Positions 33,054 through 40,847 of a stretch of 58,447 bases of DNA are shown one piece after another. This stretch comes from Nitrospira sp. LK70. GTDB taxonomy: Bacteria > Nitrospirota > Nitrospiria > Nitrospirales > Nitrospiraceae. How positions within the stretch are numbered: position 1 is the first letter of the stretch; each line of letters begins with the position of its first letter. The notes beneath the pieces are model-generated. The model did no database searches. It was not told the DNA's origin and saw nothing but the letters and a program-made list of their open reading frames with translations. Location: the NCBI GenBank assembly GCA_011090425.1, contig PHGD01000015.1, positions 1 through 58,447 on the forward strand, in the 5' to 3' direction. The position numbers were made by a program, and so were the translations under genes.

Positions 33054-33754
33054 TTAGTCAAACTTACTGCGCTGAGGGCTCGTACCAGCGGGCGCCCTGA
33101 GGTGCGGATCGGCCTCATTGATGGCCCAGTCCTGATGCATCATCCCGATTTGACCCAAGACCACATCCGCGAAGTCTCAGGGCCTAATGGAGGGGCTTGT
33201 ACCTCGGCCAACAGCGCCGCCTGTCTGCATGACACCTTTGTTGCCGGCATTCTCTCTGCGACGCGATCGTCATCGGCTCCCACGATTTCTCCTCACTGTA
33301 CCCTTATGGTGCGTCCCATTTTTCCCAAAGCCACTTCAGGACGTGACGCTATACCGAGCGCCACTCCACAAGAACTTGCCACAGGAATCCTGGATTGTCT
33401 CTATGTAGGAGCACGAGTCATCAATTTGAACCTGGCGCTGGCGCACCCATCTACTGCCGGAGAACGGGAGCTGGAGGAGGCGCTGAATCAAGCGGCCAGG
33501 CGAGGTGAATATGTCAAGACTTTCAACTGAAGCTGCCTCAAGGTGAGACCAGTATGCTGGTTATCTTTATGACGGTGCGCCAGGCGCACCCGCTACATGA
33601 TGTGTCTCAGGGTGGGCAGGATTGTGCATACGTATAGTGGCACTTCGTAAGGGATGGGTGTCCGACTCCGAAAGGATCATGTCTTGTGGGGAAGGCTGAA
33701 TCAGATCTGGGACCATGAGGCACTGGACGCTAACAAGATTCAGCTAGAGGAGCG

Positions 33755-34303
33755 CTACTTCAGGAGAGAGTCCAGGTTGAGAACTAGTCCAGGCAAGAGG
33801 GGTGATGAACATTGAACTGGACGCGTAGCCCGACATACTTCAACATAGGGCCCATCCTTCAGGACGAGAATCTCCAGGGTGTTGCTGCCGGGATCAACCA
33901 TCCAGTACTCTTGTACGCCGAAGCGCTCATAGCGCTTACGCTTTAACTCGCGATCGCGTGCGGCCGTGCTGGGGGACAACACCTCGAGAATGAGGTCTGG
34001 TGGGCCTTGAACATTGTTCTCCGTGATGGCGGCACGACCGTTATTCAGCACCAGAAGGAGGTCGGGCTCGACAACATCCGTATCACTGAGTACCACGTCA
34101 TATGGCGCAGTAAACACCGTTCCAATGGGGTGAGTTTCGAGATACGTCATCAAGTGGTGGAGGAACCTGCCGACGATCAATTGGTGGCGAGTCACGGGAG
34201 AAGGAGTCACGAATAGGTCACCATCGAGAATTTCATACTGCTTCCCATCACTGGGCAGAAGTACGTAGTCATGATAGGTCAGTCTCGTCGTGGCCAAGTT
34301 CAT
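33755..34303 (-). CDS. Uma2-family (DUF820) putative endonuclease
   Basis: This 182-residue protein has the PD-(D/E)XK core of the Uma2 group: Thr-Tyr-His-Asp-Tyr-Val near the start, Gly-Asp-Leu-Phe-Val-Thr-Pro-Ser-Pro, then Val-Val-Glu-Pro-Asp-Leu-Leu-Leu-Val (catalytic Asp), Pro-Asp-Leu-Ile-Leu-Glu-Val-Leu-Ser-Pro-Ser-Thr (Glu) and Lys-Arg-Lys-Arg-Tyr-Glu-Arg (Lys/Tyr), then Tyr-Trp-Met-Val-Asp-Pro. RBS TAGGAG precedes ATG 34303. Uma2 proteins are abundant in some genomes, often in accessory regions; their biological role is not settled. This gene lies next to the IS and protease remnants. Confidence 0.9.
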   Translation of the reverse strand: MNLATTRLTYHDYVLLPSDGKQYEILDGDLFVTPSPVTRHQLIVGRFLHHLMTYLETHPIGTVFTAPYDVVLSDTDVVEPDLLLVLNNGRAAITENNVQGPPDLILEVLSPSTAARDRELKRKRYERFGVQEYWMVDPGSNTLEILVLKDGPYVEVCRATRPVQCSSPLLPGLVLNLDSLLK

Positions 34304-34446
34304 CTCGGGGCTCCTACACCAATTTTACCATACTGAAAATGCCTATCTGAGTCAATGAGCGAGCCGAACTGGAAAGGTCTTCGCCTGGCGTGTGGTGGCT
34401 GTTGAGCACCTGCGATAATAGTGGGATCGACCGATTCCGATGGTTT

Positions 34447-35994
34447 CTACAGCACCCGCCAGGTGCGGCCGTCGTTTTGGATCAGGCGGTCTGCTTCCAC
34501 CGGTCCCCAGGTACCGGCTTGATACTCGGGGAGCCAGCGCTGGCCCGACTTGTCCCAGGCTTCGAGGATCTGGGTGATCCAGGCCCAGGAGGCTTCGACG
34601 GCATCGCGCCGCATGAAGCGGGAAGCATCACCCGCCATCACGTCGAGCAGGAGCCGTTCGTAGGCTTCCGGAGATGGTCGACCGAAGACCTCGCAGTACT
34701 TGAAGCTCATCTCGACCGGATGAGTTTGCTCGCGGGTGCCGGGCACGCGGGAGACGATGCGGAGCGTAAGCCCTTCCTCGGGCTGAATTTTCAACGCCAG
34801 CACGTTTGGAGCTTGGGGAGTCTGTCCGCCGGCATTGAAGAGGATCTGTGGAATTTCTTTGAATTGCACCGCGACTTCACTGGCCCGCAGGGGCAACGCT
34901 TTTCCCGTCCGCAGGTAGAACGGCACGCCGGACCAACGCCAGTTTTCCACGAAACATTTTACGGCCACGTAAGTTTCAGTGATGGAGTCCGGCTTCACCC
35001 CCTTTTCGCGGCGATAGCCTGGCACCGGCGTACCATGTGCCGTCCCTTCCGTGTATTGGGCCCGCACAGTAAACTTGGCCACATCCTTGGCCGTGATGGG
35101 CCGCAGGCAGCGAAGCACTTCCATCTTGGCGTTTCGCACCACGTCCGGATCGAGCGAATAGGGCGGTTCCATCGCGACGAGACAGAGCAATTGAAGCATA
35201 TGATTCTGGATCATGTCCCGCAGAGCGCCGGCTTCTTCATAGTACGTGGCCCTAGTCCCCACGCCTTCGGCTTCGCTGACAGTGATCTGGACATGGTCGA
35301 CGTACTTATAGTTCCAGATCGGCTCGAAAATGCTGTTGGCGAACCTGACCACCATCAAATTTTGGACCGTCTCTTTGCCCAGATAATGATCGATCCGGAA
35401 AATCTGCGATTCGTCGAAGACGCGGCCTGTCACTTCGTTGATGGCCTGGGCAGAGGCCAAGTCACGCCCGACGGGTTTTTCGACGATGACGCGCGTGTAA
35501 GGTACGCGGGAGCCGAGAGTACCTGCGAGACCTGACTGGGACAAGCCTTCACAGACCGCAGTAAACGAACTGGGGGGAATGCTCAGGTAGAAAATACGAT
35601 TCCCCGGTAGTTGAAATCTCCGCTCAAGATCCTCGATCCGCTCCTTCAGTCGCACATAGGTCTGGGGGTCATCATTTCCTCCTGCCAAATAAAACAGGTG
35701 CTGAGAAAAGGCATTCCATGTCTCTTCGATTAAAGCCTGCCGGGAATGTTTGACCACGCCGTTGCGGACGGTGGCTCGGAACTCTTCGTCGCTCATGGGG
35801 GTGCGGCCTAGGCCGAGCACGGCGTAGTTCGTCGGCAGCAATCCGTCGAGAAGAAGATTGTAAACAGCGGGGATAAGGCGTCTGCGGGCCAAGTCTCCGG
35901 AGCCGCCGAAAATCACCAATGTACAAGGTTCGACGGATGACAGCGGTTCTTGGGCAGGACTGATGTCGATCCGTTGACTAGTCGTTTGGGTCAT
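34447..35994 (-). CDS. zwf: Glucose-6-phosphate 1-dehydrogenase
   Basis: This 515-residue enzyme oxidises glucose 6-phosphate to 6-phosphogluconolactone, the entry to the oxidative pentose-phosphate pathway. The N-terminal nucleotide-binding site is Gly-Gly-Ser-Gly-Asp-Leu-Ala. The substrate/active-site motif Arg-Ile-Asp-His-Tyr-Leu-Gly-Lys-Glu is present, and the C-terminal beta-sheet domain is full length. AGGAGAT precedes ATG 35994. gnd lies 80 bases upstream on the same strand, making a two-gene oxidative pentose module. Confidence 0.96.
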   Translation of the reverse strand: MTQTTSQRIDISPAQEPLSSVEPCTLVIFGGSGDLARRRLIPAVYNLLLDGLLPTNYAVLGLGRTPMSDEEFRATVRNGVVKHSRQALIEETWNAFSQHLFYLAGGNDDPQTYVRLKERIEDLERRFQLPGNRIFYLSIPPSSFTAVCEGLSQSGLAGTLGSRVPYTRVIVEKPVGRDLASAQAINEVTGRVFDESQIFRIDHYLGKETVQNLMVVRFANSIFEPIWNYKYVDHVQITVSEAEGVGTRATYYEEAGALRDMIQNHMLQLLCLVAMEPPYSLDPDVVRNAKMEVLRCLRPITAKDVAKFTVRAQYTEGTAHGTPVPGYRREKGVKPDSITETYVAVKCFVENWRWSGVPFYLRTGKALPLRASEVAVQFKEIPQILFNAGGQTPQAPNVLALKIQPEEGLTLRIVSRVPGTREQTHPVEMSFKYCEVFGRPSPEAYERLLLDVMAGDASRFMRRDAVEASWAWITQILEAWDKSGQRWLPEYQAGTWGPVEADRLIQNDGRTWRVL

Positions 35995-36074
35995 CAGGAT
36001 CTCCTATGCAGGATGTTGAAAAAAATCCGCCGACATCGAAGCGGTTTCAATAGCATGCTCGTGATACGAGGCTG

Positions 36075-36968
36075 TCATCGCCGGACGGCGTGACCACCGA
36101 AGGCATTTCGCAGGGCTGCCAGCATTTTTTCGGCAAACGATTCTTCCTGTCTCGATCGAAACCGGGTGAAGAGCGCCGTCGTGAGGGTGGGAACCGGCAC
36201 ATCCTTTTCGATCGCATCGGCGATCATCCAACGGCCTTCTCCGGAGTCTTGAACATACCCTTTGAGTTTGTCCAGCTTTTGGTCGTCCTTGAGCGCACCA
36301 GCGGCCAGTTCCAATAACCAGGATCGGACGACGCTCCCGTGCATCCACAAGTCGGCCACGCGCGCGAGGTCCAGCTTGTACTCGCTCTTCGACATCAACT
36401 CAAATCCTTCGGCATAACCTTGCATCATGCTGTACTCGATGCCGTTGTGGACCATCTTCACATAATGCCCGGCACCAACCGCGCCGACGTGGGCCCAACC
36501 GTTTTCAGGCGCCAGGGTCTTCAACACCGGCTCAAGCCGTTTGACGGCTGCGTCTTCTCCGCCGACCATGAGACAATAGCCGACTTTCAATCCCCAGATC
36601 CCTCCGCTGGTTCCCGCGTCGACATAGTGGATACCTTTTTTCTTCAGCTCGGCAGCCCGCCGCACATCGTCGTGAAATCTTGTATTTCCACCGTCCACGA
36701 TGCTGTCGCCGGATTGCAACAGTGCAGCCACGGCTTGGATGGTTTCTTCAGTAGGGGCTCCGGACGGAACCATAATCCAGACGGCGCGCGGAGCGCTCAA
36801 CTTTCCGACAAGATCGGAGAGGGACGAAGAACCGACGCAGCCCTGGCTCTCAGCCTGTTTGATCAACTCGTTGGATCGGTCATACACCACCACGCGGTGT
36901 TGATCGCGCCGAAGGCGGGTCACCATATTCATCCCCATCTTGCCGAGTCCGATAAATCCCAGTTCCAT
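36075..36968 (-). CDS. gnd: 6-phosphogluconate dehydrogenase, short (decarboxylating) type
   Basis: This 297-residue protein belongs to the short, single-C-terminal-domain 6PGDH group. ATG 36968 behind AAGGAG is chosen over 36998. The Rossmann motif is Gly-Leu-Gly-Lys-Met-Gly, the second strand ends Val-Val-Tyr-Asp-Arg with Asp (more usual for NAD than NADP preference; inference), and Ser-Gly-Gly-Ile-Trp-Gly-Leu and Lys-Met-Val-His-Asn-Gly-Ile-Glu-Tyr (catalytic Lys/His/Asn/Glu) are present. It converts 6-phosphogluconate to ribulose 5-phosphate after Zwf. Dimeric 470-residue Gnd is not seen here. Confidence 0.93.
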   Translation of the reverse strand: MELGFIGLGKMGMNMVTRLRRDQHRVVVYDRSNELIKQAESQGCVGSSSLSDLVGKLSAPRAVWIMVPSGAPTEETIQAVAALLQSGDSIVDGGNTRFHDDVRRAAELKKKGIHYVDAGTSGGIWGLKVGYCLMVGGEDAAVKRLEPVLKTLAPENGWAHVGAVGAGHYVKMVHNGIEYSMMQGYAEGFELMSKSEYKLDLARVADLWMHGSVVRSWLLELAAGALKDDQKLDKLKGYVQDSGEGRWMIADAIEKDVPVPTLTTALFTRFRSRQEESFAEKMLAALRNAFGGHAVRR

Positions 36969-37102
36969 TAGAGAGCTCCTTGGTTTGTGGCTTATCACGG
37001 TCGATGCGATGGTCGTTGATCGATCGACAGGCAGGTGCGGTTCCTCTCACCGTATGTGCGCAACACTTTCCTGACGCAGAGACGGCCGGTTGAATGTCTC
37101 GG

Positions 37103-37885
37103 TCAGTCGATGCGAGCAGGATTCGGGACATCCTTAAAAAGGAGATCAGCAAATTGCCGGCCGAAATTGAGCCGATCGGGGAGGGTGGCGGCCGTCAGGA
37201 ATTGTCCGGCCAGGTCGGCAAGCGCCGGCTCGCGCGAAAACATGAACCGATGAACATCCACCGGGGCCACCAACCAAAACCCTCTCAAACGAAAAAACGC
37301 CGAGATGCAATCCTCGTAAAACAGCATCAATAGATAGTGGGCCGTTCCAGGCTTGTCCATGAAGTCCTGGGTCTTGCCCAACAGGTGATAGCACTCGGCC
37401 TTGAGGCGAATTTGTTCATTGATCGAAGCCGGTGGCGGACCCTGGCGAAAGCGCTGGTGCACCTTTTCGATCAAATTCGCGCAGATGCCGTCGTGATCGA
37501 AAAGGACTCTGCCTTTTCGAAGCAGCGAGGGGAGCCGAAGCGAGTACGTGAGGTCCTCCTCGACGGAGTGGTGGCCATGGTAGCGAATATCCGCCATACG
37601 ATCGCCGACGCGGAGGATTTCCTGGCTGTCGGCATCTCCCTTGACGAGGGCGATCAGATCGATATCGCTATGAGAAGTCACGGCCCTCCGAGCTCCCGAT
37701 CCCACGAGTATGATGCCCACCAGGTCACCGCCCCGTCGGCCTTTGATATGCCGCAGTGCGATGTCTAGACTGTCCTCAAACCCCGGAGGAGGCGGCGATT
37801 CCGGCTGCTCCGGCGGTTCAGGGACTTCGAGCAGCTCGGCATTCAACTCTTCACGAGTGGGAGTGCTTGTCGTGGTGGAGTCCAT
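37103..37885 (-). CDS. Nucleotidyltransferase-domain protein
   Basis: A protein of about 260 residues beginning with a Pro/Glu-rich stretch (Pro-Glu-Pro-Pro-Glu-Gln-Pro), then a polymerase-beta-like minimal nucleotidyltransferase core: Ile-Leu-Val-Gly-Ser-Gly-Ala-Arg-Arg, then Ser-His-Ser-Asp-Ile-Asp-Leu-Ile-Ala-Leu (GSGAR-x(n)-SDIDL), with the two metal-binding Asp residues present. The rest is helical. The start is uncertain: ATG 37885 is near an AGAG site, and the open frame extends to 37939. Such proteins modify small molecules or other proteins with a nucleotide. The substrate is unknown. Confidence 0.82.
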   Translation of the reverse strand: MDSTTTSTPTREELNAELLEVPEPPEQPESPPPPGFEDSLDIALRHIKGRRGGDLVGIILVGSGARRAVTSHSDIDLIALVKGDADSQEILRVGDRMADIRYHGHHSVEEDLTYSLRLPSLLRKGRVLFDHDGICANLIEKVHQRFRQGPPPASINEQIRLKAECYHLLGKTQDFMDKPGTAHYLLMLFYEDCISAFFRLRGFWLVAPVDVHRFMFSREPALADLAGQFLTAATLPDRLNFGRQFADLLFKDVPNPARID

Positions 37886-37986
37886 AACCGTCTCTGAGTA
37901 TGGGATGAGTATGTAAATCGTATTCGAAAACCAGATCACTCGATCAGATTCTATGGATCGAGGACTATCGTGTCAACGCCGAACGA

Positions 37987-39018
37987 TCAACCTGTGAGGA
38001 CCTTGGCAAAGACAGCTGCTGCTTCGTCGATCTGCTTGTCCGTGATCTGCAGATGGGTCACCGCTCGATAGCTCAGTCCTCCGACGGCGTTGATGAGTAC
38101 GCCCTGCGCTTTGAGCGCGGCCACCAGTTGGGCCGGCGAGCGCTGCTCGTCGATGATATCGAATATGACGATATTCGTTTCGACGTGCTGCGGTGCGACC
38201 TGGATGGCAGGAATTTGCTGCAGCAGGCGAGCCAGTTTTTTCGCATGGTCATGGTCGGTCTTGAGCCGAGCGACATGCCGCTCCAAGGCATAGATGCCGG
38301 CTGCGGCCAGAATGCCCGCTTGGCGCATCGCACCTCCATACATGCGGCGAAAGCGGCGTGCGCGCTCCATGAGTCGCTGGTCGTTGGAGATCAGCAGCGA
38401 TCCGACGGGAGCTCCCAGCCCCTTCGAGAGACAGACAGAGACGGTTTCGAAGTGCTGGGCATACGCCGTCGGAGGCAAGGTGGTGGCGGCCACGGCGTTG
38501 AAGAGCCTAGCGCCGTCGAGGTGCATGGGAATGCCATGTCTCACGGCGAGGGCTCGGAGTTTTTCGATCGTGGAGAGCGGATAAATCGTGCCGCCTCCGG
38601 CATTGTGCGTGTTCTCGATGCAGATCAAGGCCGTCGTGATGCTGTGCGGATCGTTCGGCCTGATGGCGGCTTCCACCTGCTCAGCCGTCATGACCCCTCG
38701 CTCACCGGTCACCCAATGAAGTTGCACGCCGGCCAGCGCCCCGGCTGCTCCCTGTTCATAGCGAACGACATGACTCTTGCTCTCGACGATGATCTCCTGC
38801 CCTGGCTGGGTCTGCGACCGGATCGCCAACTGATTGGCCATGGTGCCGGAGGGGACGAAGAGGGCGAACCGCTTGCCGAGCATGGCCGCCGCCATATCTT
38901 GGAGGCGATTGACGCTCGGGTCTTCGCCGTAGACGTCATCGCCGACTTCCGCACGCGCCATGGCTTTCCGCATTTCGTCGGTCGGCTTGGTGACGGTATC
39001 GCTACGAAGATCGATCAT
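37987..39018 (-). CDS. ltaE: Low-specificity L-threonine aldolase
   Basis: This 343-residue PLP enzyme cleaves L-threonine and allo-threonine to glycine and acetaldehyde. It opens [12 protein letters not shown] and has [10 protein letters not shown], the Asp of His-Leu-Asp-Gly-Ala-Arg, and the PLP lysine in [11 protein letters not shown]. TAGGAG precedes ATG 39018. It is transcribed divergently from the MFS carrier with about 235 bases between. Confidence 0.95.
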   Translation of the reverse strand: MIDLRSDTVTKPTDEMRKAMARAEVGDDVYGEDPSVNRLQDMAAAMLGKRFALFVPSGTMANQLAIRSQTQPGQEIIVESKSHVVRYEQGAAGALAGVQLHWVTGERGVMTAEQVEAAIRPNDPHSITTALICIENTHNAGGGTIYPLSTIEKLRALAVRHGIPMHLDGARLFNAVAATTLPPTAYAQHFETVSVCLSKGLGAPVGSLLISNDQRLMERARRFRRMYGGAMRQAGILAAAGIYALERHVARLKTDHDHAKKLARLLQQIPAIQVAPQHVETNIVIFDIIDEQRSPAQLVAALKAQGVLINAVGGLSYRAVTHLQITDKQIDEAAAVFAKVLTG

Positions 39019-39254
39019 ATCTGTTGTCTCCTAAAAATTCCGTACGGTCTCGGCATTCTAACAGATCCGCCGCTTGGAGGTGGAGCCCCACGGCTTCACA
39101 GACGTGGTCCCTGTTTGTTCTTCGGCAACACCTCGCGAAGCCTGTTCTTCTTCGCCAAGACGTCGGAGGATGCCCGCTGCGCATTCCTACACGGTTTGAT
39201 AGCCGTGGCTTCTTGCGTAGGCGGGTGAAAACATACCTGCTACACTGCGCAGGG

Positions 39255-40544
39255 ATGAGCGTACCGAGTCAACCGATAGTTGATCGATGGGTGAACTCCT
39301 TAGGAGCCAAACGGGACGAGCTTGTTCCGCTGGCCTGGGCATTCACGTATTTTTTCTGTCTCCTCTGCGGCTACTCCATTCTCCGCCCGGTGCGCGACGA
39401 AATGGCCATCGAAGGGGGATTGAAACATCTCCCCTGGATGATGACCGCGACATTCCTCACCATGCTTGCCGCCACACCGCTGTTCGGATGGCTCTCGGCG
39501 CGCTGCTCGCGCTACCGGCTGCTGCTGACCGTCTATGCGTTTTTCATCACGAATCTGTTGGCTTTCTACGTGTTGATGACGAGTCATCTGCATCCGGAGT
39601 GGGTGGCTCGTGGGTTTTTTGTCTGGCTGTCGGTGTTCAATCTGTTCATCGTGTCGGTCTTCTGGAGTTTCATGGACGATCTCTTTACACCGGAGCAGGG
39701 GGCTCGGCTGTTTGGCGTGATCGCGGCCGGGGGAAGCAGTGGAGCGTTGCTCGGCCCGCTCTTCACCACGGGCCTCACGCTTGTCTTCCCGATTCCAGTG
39801 CTCATGGTGGTATCGAGCCTGTTCTTGGGCGCCTGCATCGGATGCGTGTACCGATTGGAGCTATGGGGGCGGACACAGACGATCCATCATCGGTCCCAGC
39901 AGGGTGAGCCGCTCCACGGCAGCTTTCTCGCGGGGGTTCGTCTGACCTTCTCGTCGCCCTATCTGCTTGGGATCTGCGGCTATCTGACGCTCCTGACCAT
40001 GACCGCCACATTTCTGTATCTTGAGCAGACCCGCTTGGTTGCGGAATATCTTGACCGACCTGAGGCCCGTACGCGGCTCTTTTCCACCTTGGACTTCACG
40101 ACGAGCCTTCTGACCTGGACCACGCAGGTATTCATGACCAGAAGGCTCATCAGCCGGTTTGGTCTCGTGGCAGCGTTACTGTCCTTGCCGGCGATCAGCC
40201 TGGTGGGATTTCTGGGGATCGCCTTATGGCCGAGCCTCGCGGTCTATGTCGTCTTTTCCGTGTTGCGAAGAGTGGGGGAATATGCGCTGTCCAAACCGGC
40301 TCGGGAGGTTTTGTTCACGGTCGTCAGTCGTGAGGAAAAATACAAGGCCAAGAACTTCATCGATACGGCCATCTCGCGTGGCGGCGACGCCTCGACCGCC
40401 TGGCTCGTGACCGCGGTGAAATCTCTCGGGGCGACCACTACCCACATCGCCTGGGCATTGGTTCCTTTCATGGGGGTATGGGCCTGGCTCGCCACGGTCC
40501 TGGCTCGTCAAGAAAAGCGTCGGTCGGCATCTCTTTCACCCTAG
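39255..40544 (+). CDS. MFS transporter, ATP/ADP-carrier-like branch
   Basis: This protein of about 429 residues has 10-12 hydrophobic helices in the MFS arrangement. Its opening (Tyr-Phe-Phe-Cys-Leu-Leu-Cys-Gly-Tyr-Ser-Ile-Leu-Arg-Pro-Val-Arg-Asp-Glu-Met) is typical of the bacterial proteins annotated as NTP/NDP exchangers. A cytoplasmic loop with Gly-Gly-Ser-Ser-Gly-Ala-Leu-Leu-Gly follows TM4-5. ATG 39255 immediately follows AGGG; the open frame upstream to 39024 is not supported. Substrate is uncertain: the group also includes carriers for other phosphorylated metabolites. Confidence 0.85.
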   Translation: MSVPSQPIVDRWVNSLGAKRDELVPLAWAFTYFFCLLCGYSILRPVRDEMAIEGGLKHLPWMMTATFLTMLAATPLFGWLSARCSRYRLLLTVYAFFITNLLAFYVLMTSHLHPEWVARGFFVWLSVFNLFIVSVFWSFMDDLFTPEQGARLFGVIAAGGSSGALLGPLFTTGLTLVFPIPVLMVVSSLFLGACIGCVYRLELWGRTQTIHHRSQQGEPLHGSFLAGVRLTFSSPYLLGICGYLTLLTMTATFLYLEQTRLVAEYLDRPEARTRLFSTLDFTTSLLTWTTQVFMTRRLISRFGLVAALLSLPAISLVGFLGIALWPSLAVYVVFSVLRRVGEYALSKPAREVLFTVVSREEKYKAKNFIDTAISRGGDASTAWLVTAVKSLGATTTHIAWALVPFMGVWAWLATVLARQEKRRSASLSP

Positions 40545-40573
40545 GGGTGCGTCTCAAACGTTTTTCTCTGGAC

Positions 40574-40697
40574 CCGTTCGCCCTGAACTTGTCGAAGGAC
40601 GTGCGACTTCAGGCGGTTCCGTTCATGCGTTTTGACCTGGTTCACCGCAGAGTTCGCTAAGCCCGTTCTGAGTCAATCGAAGGACTCACCACGAACG
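40574..40697. repeat. Two degenerate REP-like palindromes upstream of the TIR protein gene
   Basis: Bases about 40574-40605 and 40663-40697 are hairpins that share the frame CCGTTC...GAA/CG. The second reads CCGTTCTGAGTC with a partner GACTCACCACGAACG on the other side. They resemble the better-preserved copies at 43558-43590 and 43618-43650, so this 303-base gap is mostly extragenic repeat sequence. Confidence 0.6.
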
Positions 40698-40847
40698 TAT
40701 TTCCGGGGTACCACAGCAGGAGTTTCTGGTTCTTGCCTTTGTCTGGCGAAAGCGTAGAATCGGCAAACTCCGGGAGATGGGCCATACGAATACGTTCGTA
40801 GGAGCCTCTATTTATGGTCTAAGCATCGCTCAAACGAGAGCAGCTAA

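Larger units (their letters stand above)
32015..33530 (+). pseudogene. Subtilisin-like (S8) serine protease gene, split by an IS element and truncated
   Basis: The first exon-like part runs from ATG 32015 to 32104, and the frame resumes at 33057 after the insertion element. When the element and one TTA copy are removed the frame is continuous across the junction (Phe-Leu-Asp-Leu then Val-Lys-Leu-Thr). After the junction come Ile-Gly-Leu-Ile-Asp-Gly-Pro-Val (catalytic Asp block), His-Asp-Thr-Phe-Val-Ala-Gly-Ile-Leu (catalytic His block), and Ala-Arg-Val-Ile-Asn-Leu-Asn-Leu-Ala. The sequence ends at Arg-Arg-Gly-Glu, so the Ser block is missing. Relatives are the PatA-like proteases of peptide-maturation clusters. 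It is dead twice over: interrupted and without its catalytic serine. Confidence 0.85.

Noticed and set aside
34390-35535. A 381-residue frame opposite zwf.
   Set aside because: Antisense of a fully conserved enzyme gene with no start site.
38053-39228. A 391-residue plus-strand frame over the threonine aldolase gene.
   Set aside because: The opposite strand carries a complete, strongly recognised enzyme; this frame is a shadow.
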